This document shows, in pieces, positions 41,052-51,853 of a DNA stretch of 64,000 nucleotides (within the stretch, counting starts at the first letter, position 1; the number at the start of each line of letters is the position of its first letter). This stretch comes from Selenomonas sputigena ATCC 35185. GTDB taxonomy: Bacteria; Bacillota; Negativicutes; Selenomonadales; Selenomonadaceae. The notes under the pieces are model-generated. The model did not search any database. It was given only the letters and a program-made list of their open reading frames with translations, and was not told where the DNA came from. The position numbers and the translations under genes were made by a program. The DNA is taken from positions 1,729,501-1,793,500 of the forward strand of contig NC_015437.1 in assembly GCF_000208405.1 (NCBI RefSeq), written 5' to 3'.

Positions 41052-42221
41052 ATGCAGGCAATCGAAATCAAGAAGGACATCTACTGGGTCGGCGCCATCG
41101 ACTGGTCGATGCGCAGTTTTCACGGCTACGAGACGGGACGCGGTTCAAGCTACAATGCCTACCTCATCCTCGACGAGAAAATTACGCTGATCGACACGGT
41201 GAAGGAACCGTTCCGCGATGAGCTGATTTCACGCATCTCCTCCGTCATCGACCCTGCCAAGATCGACATCATCGTCTCGAACCATGTCGAGCCCGATCAC
41301 TCGGGTTCCATCCCTGCGATGATGAAGCTTTGCCCCAAGGCGGAAATCTACACGAGCGATCCCAACGGCTTCAAGGGATTGACCGCCCACTACGGCGATC
41401 TTCCCTACCACGGCGTCAAGGCAGGCGACACACTGAGCCTCGGCAAGCGCACACTCACGTTCGTGCCGACGCCCATGCTCCACTGGCCCGACAGCATGGT
41501 CACCTACTGCCCCGAAGAGAAGATCCTCTTCTCGAACGACGCTTTCGGTCAGCACCTTGCCGCTTCCAAGCTCTTCGACGATGAAGTGGACTTCGCCGTA
41601 CTCATGGAAGAGGCGAAGAAGTACTATGCGAACATCCTCATGCTCTACGGACGCCAGGCACAGACGGCCTTGAAAGCGCTCGCAGGGATCGACATCGAGA
41701 TGATCGCCACGGGACACGGCCGGCTCTGGCGCTCCCATATCCCCGACATCCTCGCAGCCTACCAGAAGTGGAGCACGGGCGAGCTGGAAGACAAGGCGGT
41801 CGTCGTCTTCGACTCCATGTGGCATTCGACGGAAAAGATGGCACGCGCCATCGCCGAGGCCTTCGCCGAAAAAGGTCTGCCCACGCAGTTCTATGACATC
41901 AAGAAGACACACATGTCCGACATCGTCGTCGACGTCCTCACGAGCCGCTACCTTGCCGTCGGCTCGCCGACCATCAACAATCAGATGATGCCGCCGATCG
42001 CGGGCTTCCTCTGCTACCTCAAGGGACTCGCGCCGAAAGGACGCGAAGCCTTCGCCTTCGGCTCCTACGGCTGGGGCGGACAGAGCATCAAGCTCGTCGA
42101 GGACGAACTCAAGGCCGCCGGCTGCAACATCTGCCTCGACATGATCCGCATCGCGAACGTGCCGAGCAAGGAGCAGCTCGATGAAGTCCGTGAGAAGGTC
42201 AAGGGAATCGAGATGAAATAA
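41052..42221 (+). CDS. Flavodiiron protein (FprA/ROO-type O2 or NO reductase)
   Basis: Cytoplasmic enzyme that reduces O2 to water, and in some members NO to N2O, protecting anaerobes. The N-terminal metallo-beta-lactamase-like domain (about 1-250) shows diiron ligands H78-x-E80-x-D82-H83 in NHVEPDHSG and further ligands in MLHWPD, FSNDAFGQH and ATGHGRLWR. A flavodoxin domain follows (about 252-389) with FMN loop FDSMWHSTEKMA, and GSYGWGG near the end. There is no fused rubredoxin, so electrons must come from a separate donor. Only a weak AAAGGCGG ribosome site precedes the ATG. The palindrome over the promoter suggests redox-responsive control. Confidence 0.95.
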   Translation: MQAIEIKKDIYWVGAIDWSMRSFHGYETGRGSSYNAYLILDEKITLIDTVKEPFRDELISRISSVIDPAKIDIIVSNHVEPDHSGSIPAMMKLCPKAEIYTSDPNGFKGLTAHYGDLPYHGVKAGDTLSLGKRTLTFVPTPMLHWPDSMVTYCPEEKILFSNDAFGQHLAASKLFDDEVDFAVLMEEAKKYYANILMLYGRQAQTALKALAGIDIEMIATGHGRLWRSHIPDILAAYQKWSTGELEDKAVVVFDSMWHSTEKMARAIAEAFAEKGLPTQFYDIKKTHMSDIVVDVLTSRYLAVGSPTINNQMMPPIAGFLCYLKGLAPKGREAFAFGSYGWGGQSIKLVEDELKAAGCNICLDMIRIANVPSKEQLDEVREKVKGIEMK

Positions 42222-42227
42222 CGATAC

Positions 42228-42262
42228 AAAAACGCTGCTGAAAATGCTCAGCAGCGTTTTTC
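42228..42262 (+). terminator. Terminator after the flavodiiron gene
   Basis: Arms AAAAACGCTGCTGA (42228-42241) and TCAGCAGCGTTTTT (42248-42261), loop of six bases; the T-run is part of the right arm. Confidence 0.9.
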
Positions 42263-42430
42263 TTTAGGAAGCGCTGATAAAATGAGGTCGCCCAGATTTG
42301 CACAGATGCGCTGTATCTATCGAGGAGACAAACCACAGGCGTAGCGGTGCTACGTCGAGGATTTGTCGACGACGAGAGGACAGCGCAGATGTGTGAAGAT
42401 GGGTGGCTGAATTTATCAGTGCTTCCTTTA
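42263..42430. repeat. MITE-like element, full copy (160 bp) with terminal inverted repeats
   Basis: Begins GGAAGCGCTGATAAA (42267) and ends TTTATCAGTGCTTCC (42426), 14 of 15 positions complementary. TTTA stands on both sides (42263-42266 and 42427-42430) and may be a target-site duplication. The interior is itself nearly palindromic: CACAGATGCGCTGT pairs with ACAGCGCAGATGTG and CGTAGC with GCTACG. No protein is encoded. Shorter copies lie at 53.9 and 25.8 kb. Confidence 0.8.
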
Positions 42431-42435
42431 TCCCA

Positions 42436-42470
42436 CATAAAAGCGGCAGGAGTCCGAACTCCTGCCGCTT
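42436..42470 (-). terminator. Terminator after the decarboxylase beta-subunit gene
   Basis: Thirteen-base perfect arms AAGCGGCAGGAGT (42441-42453) and ACTCCTGCCGCTT (42458-42470), followed on the minus strand by TTATG. Confidence 0.85.
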
Positions 42471-42497
42471 CAACATAAATCGTATGAAATTCCACCT

Positions 42498-43634
42498 CTA
42501 CCGTCCGAGCATCGCGAGCATCGTGCCTGCGGCGACGGCGGTGCCGATGACACCGGCGACGTTCGGTCCCATGGCGTGCATGAGGAGGAAGTTGCCAGGC
42601 TTCGCCTTTGCACCGACGACCTGACTAACGCGCGCTGCCATCGGCACGGCGGAAACGCCGGCGGAGCCGATGAGCGGATTGACCTTGCCGCCCGAGACGA
42701 CGTACATGATCTTGCCGAAGATGACACCGCCCGCCGTGCCGCCGATGAAGGCGACGAGTCCGAGCATGATGATGAGCAGCGTGTCGCGCGTGAGGAAGTG
42801 CTCCGCCGACATCGTCATGCCCGTGCCCGTGGCGAGGAAAATCGTGATGATATTGCACAGCGAATTCTGCGCCGTATCCGAAAGGCGGTCGGTGACGCCC
42901 GACTCACGGAAGAGGTTGCCGAGCATGAGCATGCCCAAAAGCGCTGCAATCGACGGCAGCAGCAAGCTGATGAAGATGGTCGCGACGAGCGGGAAGATGA
43001 CCTTTTCGAACTTCGTGACGTCACGCAGCTGCTCCATGACAACCTCGCGCTCCGTCTTCGTCGTGAAGAGCTTCATGATGGGCGGCTGAATGAGCGGCAC
43101 GAGCGACATGTAGGAGTACGCTGCGACAGCGATCGCCCCCAAGAGATTCGGCGCGAGCTTTGTCGCCAGATAGATGGACGTCGGTCCGTCAGCGCCGCCG
43201 ATGATGCCGATGGCGGCGGATTCCTCGACGGAGAAGCCGAAGACCATGGCGAGACCAAGGGCTACGAAGACGCCGATCTGCGCCGCCGCTCCCAAGAGGA
43301 GCGTGTTCGGATTGGCGATCAGCGGGCCGAAGTCCGTCATCGCGCCGATGCCGAGGAAGATCAGCGGCGGAAAGATTTCGTAGGTGATGCCGAAGTTGAT
43401 TGCCTTCATGACGTTCATCTCTTCGGCGAAGAAGCCCGTCTCCGGGAAATTCGCCAAGATACAGCCGAAAGCGATCGGGCCAAGGAGCAACGGCTCGAAC
43501 TCCTTGGCAAAGGCCAGATAAAGAAGCACGAGTCCGACGAGAATCATGATGCCGTTGCCCATCGTGAAGTGGGAAAAGCCCGATCCTGCCCAGACGGCCT
43601 GCAGCGATACGATAAAAGCATTGAGGAATTCCAT
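42498..43634 (-). CDS. Sodium ion-translocating decarboxylase, beta subunit (OadB/MmdB/GcdB family)
   Basis: Membrane subunit that couples decarboxylation of carboxybiotin to Na+ export. The 378-residue chain has about eleven hydrophobic segments. The family blocks [35 protein letters not shown] (seen as [14 protein letters not shown]), with the key Asp of the GGADGPT site, and [14 protein letters not shown] are intact. The gene follows the gamma-subunit gene by 27 bases, with AAAGGAGG before the ATG. The carboxyltransferase alpha subunit and biotin carrier are not in this window, so the substrate (oxaloacetate, methylmalonyl-CoA or glutaconyl-CoA) cannot be assigned. Confidence 0.94.
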   Translation of the reverse strand: MEFLNAFIVSLQAVWAGSGFSHFTMGNGIMILVGLVLLYLAFAKEFEPLLLGPIAFGCILANFPETGFFAEEMNVMKAINFGITYEIFPPLIFLGIGAMTDFGPLIANPNTLLLGAAAQIGVFVALGLAMVFGFSVEESAAIGIIGGADGPTSIYLATKLAPNLLGAIAVAAYSYMSLVPLIQPPIMKLFTTKTEREVVMEQLRDVTKFEKVIFPLVATIFISLLLPSIAALLGMLMLGNLFRESGVTDRLSDTAQNSLCNIITIFLATGTGMTMSAEHFLTRDTLLIIMLGLVAFIGGTAGGVIFGKIMYVVSGGKVNPLIGSAGVSAVPMAARVSQVVGAKAKPGNFLLMHAMGPNVAGVIGTAVAAGTMLAMLGR

Positions 43635-43661
43635 GATTTTGCCTCCTTTGCATCCGATGGT

Positions 43662-44000
43662 CTAGCGCAGGGCGCGGCCGGAGTTCTTCCAGCCATCGCG
43701 CGCCAGCGGGCGGATCGTGCGGATCGCGCCTGCCGAAAATCCCGCGAGCGTGACGGCCGCCGCAATCGCCGCGACAACCTCCGCCGAAAGGCCTTCCGGC
43801 TCGGGAGCGCGCACAGGCTCCGGCGCGGCAATCGGTGCTGCTGCGGGGGCTGCAACGGAAACCGGCGTTTCCTTCTTGCGCGTCGGATCAACGGCATGGA
43901 TCAGCCGAATCAGGAGACTCAGCGAAATCAAGACGATGAATACGACGGTCATGTTGATCAGCATGATGATCAAAGGATTCGTTGTTACTGGCTGTGACAT
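43662..44000 (-). CDS. Sodium pump decarboxylase, gamma subunit (OadG family)
   Basis: Small membrane-anchored subunit that holds the decarboxylase complex together. The 112 residues comprise one N-terminal membrane segment (about 10-35, NMTVVFIVLISLSLLIRLI), a flexible Ala/Pro-rich linker (AAPAAAPIAAPEPVRAPEPE) and a small C-terminal domain (EVVAAIAAAVTLA) that in this group contacts the catalytic subunit. The order gamma-beta is usual for these operons. The short length and weak conservation make the assignment depend partly on its neighbour. Confidence 0.85.
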   Translation of the reverse strand: MSQPVTTNPLIIMLINMTVVFIVLISLSLLIRLIHAVDPTRKKETPVSVAAPAAAPIAAPEPVRAPEPEGLSAEVVAAIAAAVTLAGFSAGAIRTIRPLARDGWKNSGRALR

Positions 44001-44131
44001 ACACTCACCTCATTCTTGATAGATGAAAATGCTGCGTCTTGCAAGGAAGTGTATCGTTTCCTCATTTCTATTATAGATGAATTTTCAAAAAACTTAAAAT
44101 ACATTATACGAATAAATAGAATAACTTTTAG

Positions 44132-44925
44132 TTATCCTCCAATAAGACGACATACTTTTTCCATATAGATTCTCCGAAAGGCAGCTCTTTCCCCAAGCGT
44201 CCGCTTGTCGAGCCGCACGGAAAATCCCGCCTTCTGCAAGCGGCTCTTCCACGAAGCGGGCTCATCCCCTGCCAGATCGTGCGTGACATGGCGTCCGCCC
44301 GCCAGGAGGAGTGGGGCGAGCAGCACGCGCTTTTCCCCGCTCTTTTCAAGGCGATCGAGCACCATGGCGAAGTTCGGCACATCCGCCTCCTCCAGCACGC
44401 CGATGTGTACGGGAAGCCCCTCCTCATCGGCACGCTGCTGCAGCAGCGCGTAGACGGGATTGTGCCTGTGCGGCGAACCGTGGCCGAGAAGCACCATCCC
44501 CTCTCCTTCCTGCGCTGCAAGACCGGAAAAGATCGCGGCCAAACCGTGCGCAATATCATCGTTTTCCGTACCGTCTGCGCGAAAGAACACAGGCTCGCCG
44601 ACCTTGAGCACGTCGAAGCGCGAAGAGAACGCTTCCGCTTCCTTGAGAATCTTGTTCTCGTATTCCTCGCCCGGCGTCAGATGCGTCGGCTGCACATAGA
44701 CTTCACGCACACCCGCCCGGCAAAGTTCTTCCAAGCGCTCCGACAGAGAAGCCATATCGATTCCCGCCTCCTGCAGGCGGCGGCGGATGAAAGCGGACGT
44801 ATACGCCTCGACAACCGTGAACTCCGGAAAGCCCTCCGCGATCTCGCGCACGATTGGCACAAGGCTCTTCTCCCGCGCCTCGGACGCACTGACGCCAAAG
44901 CTCGTGACGACGATAGCAGGGCGCA

Positions 44926-44926
<1 letters not shown>
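44132..44926 (-). CDS. cbiK: Sirohydrochlorin cobaltochelatase (CbiK)
   Basis: Inserts Co2+ into sirohydrochlorin in the anaerobic B12 pathway. The 264-residue protein has two chelatase-like halves. The metal/proton-handling His lie in LLGHGSPHRHNPVYA and LLLAGGRHVTHDLAGD, and THLTPGEEYE is typical of CbiK. The ATG at 44926 shares its A with the glmM stop and has AAGGAG upstream, so translation is coupled to glmM. No signal peptide is present. A siroheme or heme ferrochelatase role is less likely. The partner gene cobO is 34 kb away. Confidence 0.88.
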
Positions 44927-46275
<1,349 letters not shown>

Positions 46276-46311
46276 GAAATTCTCTCCTATTCTTCATCGC
46301 CCCTGGCGATC

Positions 46312-47928
46312 TTATTCCATAGACTCCCTTTGCTCCATGAATGCGAGCGCCGCCTTCATGCCATCGACGGCGGCGCTCATGATGCCGCCCGCGTATCCCG
46401 CACCCTCGCCGATGGGATAAAACCCCGAAAGGCCATGCGCCAAAAAGCTTTCCTTCTCGCGCACGATGCGGCACGGTGCGGAAGAGCGCGTCTCGACGCC
46501 CGTCAGCGGCACATCGGGCGCGGAAAATCCCTTCATGCGCCGCTCGAAGGCGCGAAGCGCGTCTTCGAGCGTATCCGTAACGAAGCGCGGCAGGCACTCG
46601 TGCAAGTCGGCAGGGCGCACGCCGGGCAAATACGTCGGCTGCACAAGGAAGTCCGCTGCGCCCTTTTGGTGTGCGAGAAAGTCGCCGACGGACTGCACGG
46701 GCGCACGGTAGTCTGCACCCGCCAGCTTGAAGGCGAGGCTCTCGCACTGCCTCTGAAATTCCATTCCTGCGAGCACCCCGCCGCCGAAATCCTTCGGGCC
46801 GACCTGCACGAGAAGCGCGGCGTTCGCCACGCCCGAATCGCGCTTGTAGCAGCTCATGCCGTTCGTCGCGACGCGGGAAAGCTCGGACGCCGCCGCAACG
46901 ACCTGCCCGCCCGGGCACATGCAGAAGGAGTACGCGCCCCTGCCGCGCAACTTGTCCTGATACGTGAGGCTGTAGTCGGCGACAGGCAGGCGCACATTCC
47001 CGGCATCCTCCCCGTACTGCGCGCGATCGATGAATCCTTGTGGATGCTCAATGCGCACGCCCACGGCAAACGCCTTCGCCTCCAGAAAAAGACCGCGCGA
47101 AAGAAGCATCTCGTATGTGTCGCGCGCCGAATGTCCAATGGCGAAGAAAGCCGCTCCGACCTTCACGCGCTCCTCGCCGTTGACGATGAGCGCGAGGAGC
47201 GCACCGTCTTTCAGCTCGATGTCTGTCACTTGCGCCAAGAAGCGAATCTCGCCGCCCAAGCGGCGGATCTCCTCACGGATGTTCTTAACGATGCCGCGCA
47301 GGAGGTCGGTGCCGACATGCGGCTTGTGCAGATACTTGATTTCCTCGGGTGCACCGGCCGCCACGAAAGCGTCGAGCACCTCGCTCACGAGAGAGTCGCC
47401 GATGCGCGTCGTCAGCTTGCCGTCGGAAAACGTCCCCGCACCGCCCTCACCGAATTGGACGTTGGAGCGCACATCGAGCGTTCCCGTCTGCCAGAAGCGC
47501 TCGATCGCCGCATAACGCGCCTCGACATCATAGCCGCGCTCTAGGATGAGCGGGGAAAGACCCGCGCGTGCGAGCGTCAGCGCGGCGAACATGCCGGCAG
47601 GGCCGAAGCCCACGACGACAGGGCGCGCCTCGCCCTGCGCGAGCGGGGAAAAGCGTGCAAGGTCGAGCTTCTCTTCTTTTTCGGCAAGTGCAACATGGCG
47701 GTCGCGCCGCAAGCGCGCCAAAAGCTTTTTCTCACTGCCCTGGATGCGCACATCAAGCGTATAGAGGAAGGCGAGCGGCGCTCCACGGTAGCGTCGCGCA
47801 TCGAGCGCCCTGCGCACGATGCGCACTGCAAGAATATCGTCTGGAGCAATACCCAAACGCTCAGCGGCAAGAGCTGCAAGCGGGCGTTCGTCGCTCAAGG
47901 GAACGGCATAACTGCTGATTCGGATCAT
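46312..47928 (-). CDS. FAD-dependent oxidoreductase, COG2509 type
   Basis: Flavoprotein of 538 residues of uncharacterised function. An N-terminal ~95-residue domain precedes the FAD-binding VVVGFGPAGMFAALTLARAG (about residue 105). Family blocks are QFGEGGAGTFSDGKLTTR, EYIKYLHKPHVGTD-like EEIKYLHKPHVGTD, AFFAIGHSARDTYEML and YSFCMCPGGQVVAAASE, with IGEGAGYAGGIMSAA closing the FAD site. The ATG overlaps the cdaR stop by four bases, so it is translated with the c-di-AMP genes. What it reduces is unknown. Confidence 0.9.
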   Translation of the reverse strand: MIRISSYAVPLSDERPLAALAAERLGIAPDDILAVRIVRRALDARRYRGAPLAFLYTLDVRIQGSEKKLLARLRRDRHVALAEKEEKLDLARFSPLAQGEARPVVVGFGPAGMFAALTLARAGLSPLILERGYDVEARYAAIERFWQTGTLDVRSNVQFGEGGAGTFSDGKLTTRIGDSLVSEVLDAFVAAGAPEEIKYLHKPHVGTDLLRGIVKNIREEIRRLGGEIRFLAQVTDIELKDGALLALIVNGEERVKVGAAFFAIGHSARDTYEMLLSRGLFLEAKAFAVGVRIEHPQGFIDRAQYGEDAGNVRLPVADYSLTYQDKLRGRGAYSFCMCPGGQVVAAASELSRVATNGMSCYKRDSGVANAALLVQVGPKDFGGGVLAGMEFQRQCESLAFKLAGADYRAPVQSVGDFLAHQKGAADFLVQPTYLPGVRPADLHECLPRFVTDTLEDALRAFERRMKGFSAPDVPLTGVETRSSAPCRIVREKESFLAHGLSGFYPIGEGAGYAGGIMSAAVDGMKAALAFMEQRESME

Positions 47929-48881
47929 GGCGCGTCCGCTCCCTTTGCTTGCGCCTTCGGTTTCAGCTCGACCGTGACCGTGACCTCTCGATTGGAAATC
48001 GCAACGCCATTGGGTATCGCAAGATGTACGATCTTCTTGCCGCTCTCCTTCATGTCCGAGATGACGATCTTCTCCGTGTCGATGCTCGCCACCTTGCTGA
48101 TGAGCGCGGCATCGCCCGCGATTTCGATCTTCGTCGGCTCAACCTGCACTTCGCCCAGAGTGAAGCCCTCGGGCAGAACGTCATCGAGAACCGGACGGAC
48201 GCTGACGATCTTGCGCGTCAGCCCGCGCGCAAGCTGTACGGAAACCTCAACCGTACGCGCGAGAAGCTCGACATCGTCGACCGCCTTGCCGTCGCTGTTG
48301 ATCGGCGTCAACGGCACCTGCAAGGTGAAGTCGTCACGATTTCCCGAAAGGCCGACGTAGCCGATGACGCGGTCGACCTCCGCTACGCGCGACTCGGGGC
48401 CCTCGATGACCGTGGTGTTCGCCGACTGCGAAATCTTGCCCACGGTGTAGCCAGCAGACGCCGAACCCGTGACGATGAGATCGATGCGAACCGCTCGCCG
48501 CACGATCTTGTCCAAGGTGACCGAAACGGTCTCCGGCTGCGCGTCGACGAGTTCGAATCCCTGCGGCAGAACAGCCTTGACCTTGACCTCGTGCTCGCCT
48601 GAGCCAAGCCCTTCAAGATCGGCATACGCCTTGAACCCTTCCCGTTCTGACGAAACAAAGAAAGAGCGCGCTCCGCGCACCTTGAGCTTCACGCTTTTTT
48701 CCGTCTGCGTGACCTTGTATCCTTCGGGTACATTTCGGAGGTCGACCGCAACGGTGAAACTTCCCTCTATCTGCGGGTTCTGCTCATTCATGACGAAGAG
48801 CCAGAGCACGACAGCGACAACAAGGGCGATGATCTTTGCCGGGAGGTTGCGCTGGAAGAGAGCGCGCAATCGTGTCATCAT
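47925..48881 (-). CDS. cdaR: CdaR/YbbR-domain regulator of diadenylate cyclase
   Basis: Membrane-anchored protein with one N-terminal transmembrane helix (about 20-38, IIALVVAVVLWLFVM) followed by YbbR repeats outside the membrane, recognisable by repeated motifs such as VDLRNVPEGY, VTLDKIVRR and VEPTKIEIAGD at roughly 80-90-residue spacing. In other Firmicutes CdaR binds and tunes CdaA. The start at 48881 overlaps the cdaA stop (ATGA). It has 318 residues. The following oxidoreductase gene overlaps its stop in the same way. Confidence 0.93.
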   Translation of the reverse strand: MMTRLRALFQRNLPAKIIALVVAVVLWLFVMNEQNPQIEGSFTVAVDLRNVPEGYKVTQTEKSVKLKVRGARSFFVSSEREGFKAYADLEGLGSGEHEVKVKAVLPQGFELVDAQPETVSVTLDKIVRRAVRIDLIVTGSASAGYTVGKISQSANTTVIEGPESRVAEVDRVIGYVGLSGNRDDFTLQVPLTPINSDGKAVDDVELLARTVEVSVQLARGLTRKIVSVRPVLDDVLPEGFTLGEVQVEPTKIEIAGDAALISKVASIDTEKIVISDMKESGKKIVHLAIPNGVAISNREVTVTVELKPKAQAKGADAP

Positions 48882-49711
48882 TTCCCCTTCCTCCAATTCA
48901 GAACCATGTCCTTGATGCCTGTTGTCTTGGGCGTGAAGATGGGACGCAAATAAGATTTCAGATGCTCTGAGCTAAGACGGCGCACGATCCTGCCGTTTTC
49001 CGCGACGGAGACCGTGCCCGTTTCCTCGCTGACGACGACGATGAGGGCGTCACACTGCTCAGAAAGGCCGATGGCGGCACGATGGCGCGTGCCAAGCTCC
49101 GTGCTCAGCGTGCGATTTTCTGTCAAAGGCAACAGACAGCCCGCCGCGATCAGGCGCTTGCCGCGTATGACGGCGGCTCCGTCGTGCAGGGGGGTGTTCG
49201 GAATGAAGACGTTCATGAGAAAGTCCGCCGTGATGAGGCCGTCGATCTGGACGCCCGTGGCGCTGATGTCATTGAGTCCCATCTCGCGTTCAAAGACGAG
49301 CAAGGCGCCGATCTTGCGCGAAGACAGGAGCATCACCGCCTTATCCAGCTCATTGACGAGTGAGCGCGCCTCACTGTCATCGAGGAAAAGCGATTTGCCG
49401 AAGAAGCGTCCCTGCCCCAGATGCTCAAGCGTGCGGCGAAGTTCCGGCTGGAATACGATGGGAAGTGCGACAAAGAGCAAGGTCAGCGTCTGCTGCAAGA
49501 GCCAGTAAATGACGTGCAGAGACAGCCAGTTGCAGACGAGCGTGAGCCCTAGGAGCACAAGCAGCCCCTTCACCAAGGTGATGGCGCGCGTATCCTGCAG
49601 CATCATATAGAGTTTGTAGAGAATCAATGCCACGATCAGGATGTCAAGAACGTCCAGCAAGGTGATCGTCGACAGGATTCCCTGAAATTGAATCGGAATA
49701 TGGAACGGCAT
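48878..49711 (-). CDS. cdaA: Diadenylate cyclase CdaA
   Basis: Makes cyclic di-AMP from two ATP at the membrane. Three membrane helices occupy residues 1-80, then the DAC domain with the two diagnostic motifs, LHDGAAVI and GTRHRAAIG. The ATG at 49711 has AGGGG eight bases upstream; an in-frame TTG two codons earlier is less well placed. It has 277 residues, the normal size. It is first in a tightly overlapping cdaA-cdaR-oxidoreductase-glmM-cbiK series. I see no clear promoter in the 108 bases upstream. Confidence 0.97.
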   Translation of the reverse strand: MPFHIPIQFQGILSTITLLDVLDILIVALILYKLYMMLQDTRAITLVKGLLVLLGLTLVCNWLSLHVIYWLLQQTLTLLFVALPIVFQPELRRTLEHLGQGRFFGKSLFLDDSEARSLVNELDKAVMLLSSRKIGALLVFEREMGLNDISATGVQIDGLITADFLMNVFIPNTPLHDGAAVIRGKRLIAAGCLLPLTENRTLSTELGTRHRAAIGLSEQCDALIVVVSEETGTVSVAENGRIVRRLSSEHLKSYLRPIFTPKTTGIKDMVLNWRKGK

Positions 49712-49819
49712 AAACAAAACCCCTAGGAAAGCATCCCATCATAGTTGAACATAAAACCTACTTCTTCCCGTGTGCAGGGAAATCCTTTCGCAAAAACGAA
49801 TTTGCCCGAAAGACCTATT

Positions 49820-51361
49820 TCAAAGCAGCGTGCAGAGCGCACGCGGCAGATTTTCCAGAATATCCGAAGCGATGAGCCCGTATCCCTTCTCCTTCGCCGC
49901 CAGATCGCCGGCAAGACCGTGGATGTAGACGCCTGCGAGCGGCGCAAGTCCCGCCGCTGTCTGCTTCATAAGCCCCGCGACAGCGCCCGCGAGCACATCG
50001 CCTGCACCTGCCGTCGCCATGCCGGAATTACCCTTCGATGTAAGGAACGCCTGCCCGTCCGGATAGACGATGATCGTGCATTCGCTCTTGACGACGAAGA
50101 CGGCATGATACTCACGCGCCACCTCGCGCGTCATGTCGAGGAGCGACGCACGCAGTTCGTCGACAGAGAGCTCCAAGAGATGCGCCATCTCGCCGAGATG
50201 CGGCGTCAAGATCGGCACGAAAGCGAAGCCCTTGAACGCGTCCGTCTTGCCGCAAAACGCATAAATGGCATCGGCATCGAGAATCAAAGGCTTCTTGACG
50301 GCGGCACAGAAATCCTGCACGAACTTCTGCGTCTCCTGTGCCCTGCCCAGCCCCGGCCCGATGAGCACGGCATCGAAACCTTCCGCCAGTGCCAGCGCCT
50401 CGCCGAGCGCCGCGATGTCGATCGCGCCCTCGTCCGTCTCGGGAAGAGGCTTCGTCATGACCTCGGTCAATTTTCCCGCCATCATCTCCTGCAGACTCCG
50501 CGGCAGAGCCAGCACAGCAACGCCCGCGCCGCTTCTGAGAACGGCAGAAGCGGCGAGCGCCGCCGCGCCCGTCATGCCGCGCGAACCCGCGATGACGAGG
50601 ATGCGTCCGCAGGAGCCCTTGTGCGCATCGAGCGGACGCGGCAGCAGAACCGGCGCCACCGTCACATCGTCAAGGTAGGTCTGGCGGATCGTATCGTCTT
50701 CGAGCAAGGCCTTCGGTATGCCAATGTCATCGACGAGCAGTTTTCCCGTCGCCGTTTCGCCTGCGCCAATCATATGCCCGAACTTCGGCAGCCCGAAGGT
50801 CACGGTAAGATCCGCGCGAATCGCCTCGGGAGAGGCATTCCCCGTATCCGCCTCGACGCCCGTCGGAATGTCGACGGCGACGACCGGCTTGCCGTGACCG
50901 TTGACCATGCGCACGACGCGTGCGGCTGCATCGCGCAGACCGCCTTTGAATCCCGTGCCCAAGATGCCGTCGACAACACCGTCGACGAAGCGCAGCGTCA
51001 CCTGCAGTTTGTCCCAATCGCGCTCCGTTTCAAGGACGTGTACGACAATGCCCATCTTGACGATGATGTCGCGGTTGAGCGCCGCACTCTTCGTCAGATG
51101 CGCAGGACTGCCCACGAGGAATATGCTGATCTGCGCGCCATGGTTCATCAGGTGGCGTGCAGCGACGAAGGCGTCGCCTCCGTTGTTGCCGCTTCCCGCG
51201 AGCACGCATATACGCTTGCCCGAAACGCCGCCCAAGTATTCCTCAAAGGCGGCGGCGACTTCGCGTCCCGCATTCTCCATCAGCAGAATCTCCGGCACGC
51301 CGTATTCCTCGATGGCTCTCTTGTCGATCTTCTTCATCTCATCTGCCAAAGCGATCTTCAT
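49820..51361 (-). CDS. nnr: Bifunctional NAD(P)H-hydrate epimerase / ADP-dependent dehydratase
   Basis: Repairs hydrated NADH and NADPH. The N-terminal epimerase (NnrE, about 1-215) has MENAGREVA, LAGSGNNGGDAFVAAR and AVDIPTGVEADTG. The C-terminal kinase-fold dehydratase (NnrD, about 225-510) has KGSCGRILVIAGSRGMTGAA, seen as GRILVIAGSRGMTGAA, then LTPHLGEMA and NSGMATAGAGDVLAGAVAG. It has 513 residues. The ATG at 51361 has GGAGGGGGAG upstream and lies 23 bases inside acpS, so the two are co-transcribed. Confidence 0.95.
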   Translation of the reverse strand: MKIALADEMKKIDKRAIEEYGVPEILLMENAGREVAAAFEEYLGGVSGKRICVLAGSGNNGGDAFVAARHLMNHGAQISIFLVGSPAHLTKSAALNRDIIVKMGIVVHVLETERDWDKLQVTLRFVDGVVDGILGTGFKGGLRDAAARVVRMVNGHGKPVVAVDIPTGVEADTGNASPEAIRADLTVTFGLPKFGHMIGAGETATGKLLVDDIGIPKALLEDDTIRQTYLDDVTVAPVLLPRPLDAHKGSCGRILVIAGSRGMTGAAALAASAVLRSGAGVAVLALPRSLQEMMAGKLTEVMTKPLPETDEGAIDIAALGEALALAEGFDAVLIGPGLGRAQETQKFVQDFCAAVKKPLILDADAIYAFCGKTDAFKGFAFVPILTPHLGEMAHLLELSVDELRASLLDMTREVAREYHAVFVVKSECTIIVYPDGQAFLTSKGNSGMATAGAGDVLAGAVAGLMKQTAAGLAPLAGVYIHGLAGDLAAKEKGYGLIASDILENLPRALCTLL

Positions 51362-51737
51362 GCTTCTCCCCCTCCAGAATACATTGTGCAACGGCATATT
51401 CCCTAGCATGGCTCAAGGAAAGATGTATGTGCCGCACGCCCCTTTCTTCCGCGAGCGCCGCAAAGAACCCGGAAAGATGAACCTCGGGCGCGCCGAGCGC
51501 ATCGGGCACGATCTCAACGTCCAGCAGCGTTCCTCGGCGCAGTCCCGTGCCAAACGCCTTCAAGACAGCCTCCTTGCCGACCCAGCGTGCTGCATACGAG
51601 GCCGCACGCCCTGCACCGCGTCCATCGCAGTAAGAGCGCTCTTCCTGCGTGAAAACGCGCGCAAGGAATGCCTCTTTTCCCATCGCTTTTTCCATGCGCC
51701 CGATCTCAACGATGTCCGTGCCGAGTCCCAAAACCAT
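51339..51737 (-). CDS. acpS: Holo-[acyl-carrier-protein] synthase
   Basis: Transfers 4'-phosphopantetheine from CoA to apo-ACP for fatty-acid synthesis. The Mg-binding Asp in GLGTDIVEI and the WVGKEAVLKAFG block with catalytic Glu and Lys are typical, and HLSLSHAREYAVA ends the domain. It has 132 residues. The ATG at 51737 follows GGGGTG and gives the standard N-terminus; the longer frame is not used. The last 23 bases overlap the nnr start, a pairing often seen in Firmicutes. Confidence 0.95.
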   Translation of the reverse strand: MVLGLGTDIVEIGRMEKAMGKEAFLARVFTQEERSYCDGRGAGRAASYAARWVGKEAVLKAFGTGLRRGTLLDVEIVPDALGAPEVHLSGFFAALAEERGVRHIHLSLSHAREYAVAQCILEGEKHEDRFGR

Positions 51738-51803
51738 TGCATCACCCCAGTTCGCAATCCCCGTCCATCGCCAAACTGCACGGCGCATCAGACATCCCAC
51801 AAG

Positions 51804-51842
51804 AAAAGCCGGCTTTATGCGGAAACAGATAAAGCCAGCTTT
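51804..51842 (-). terminator. Terminator after motB
   Basis: On the minus strand AAAGCTGGCTTTAT pairs with ATAAAGCCGGCTTT (one G-U pair) around a ten-base loop, followed by TCTTG; weak T-run. Confidence 0.6.
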
Positions 51843-51853
51843 CATCCACTATT

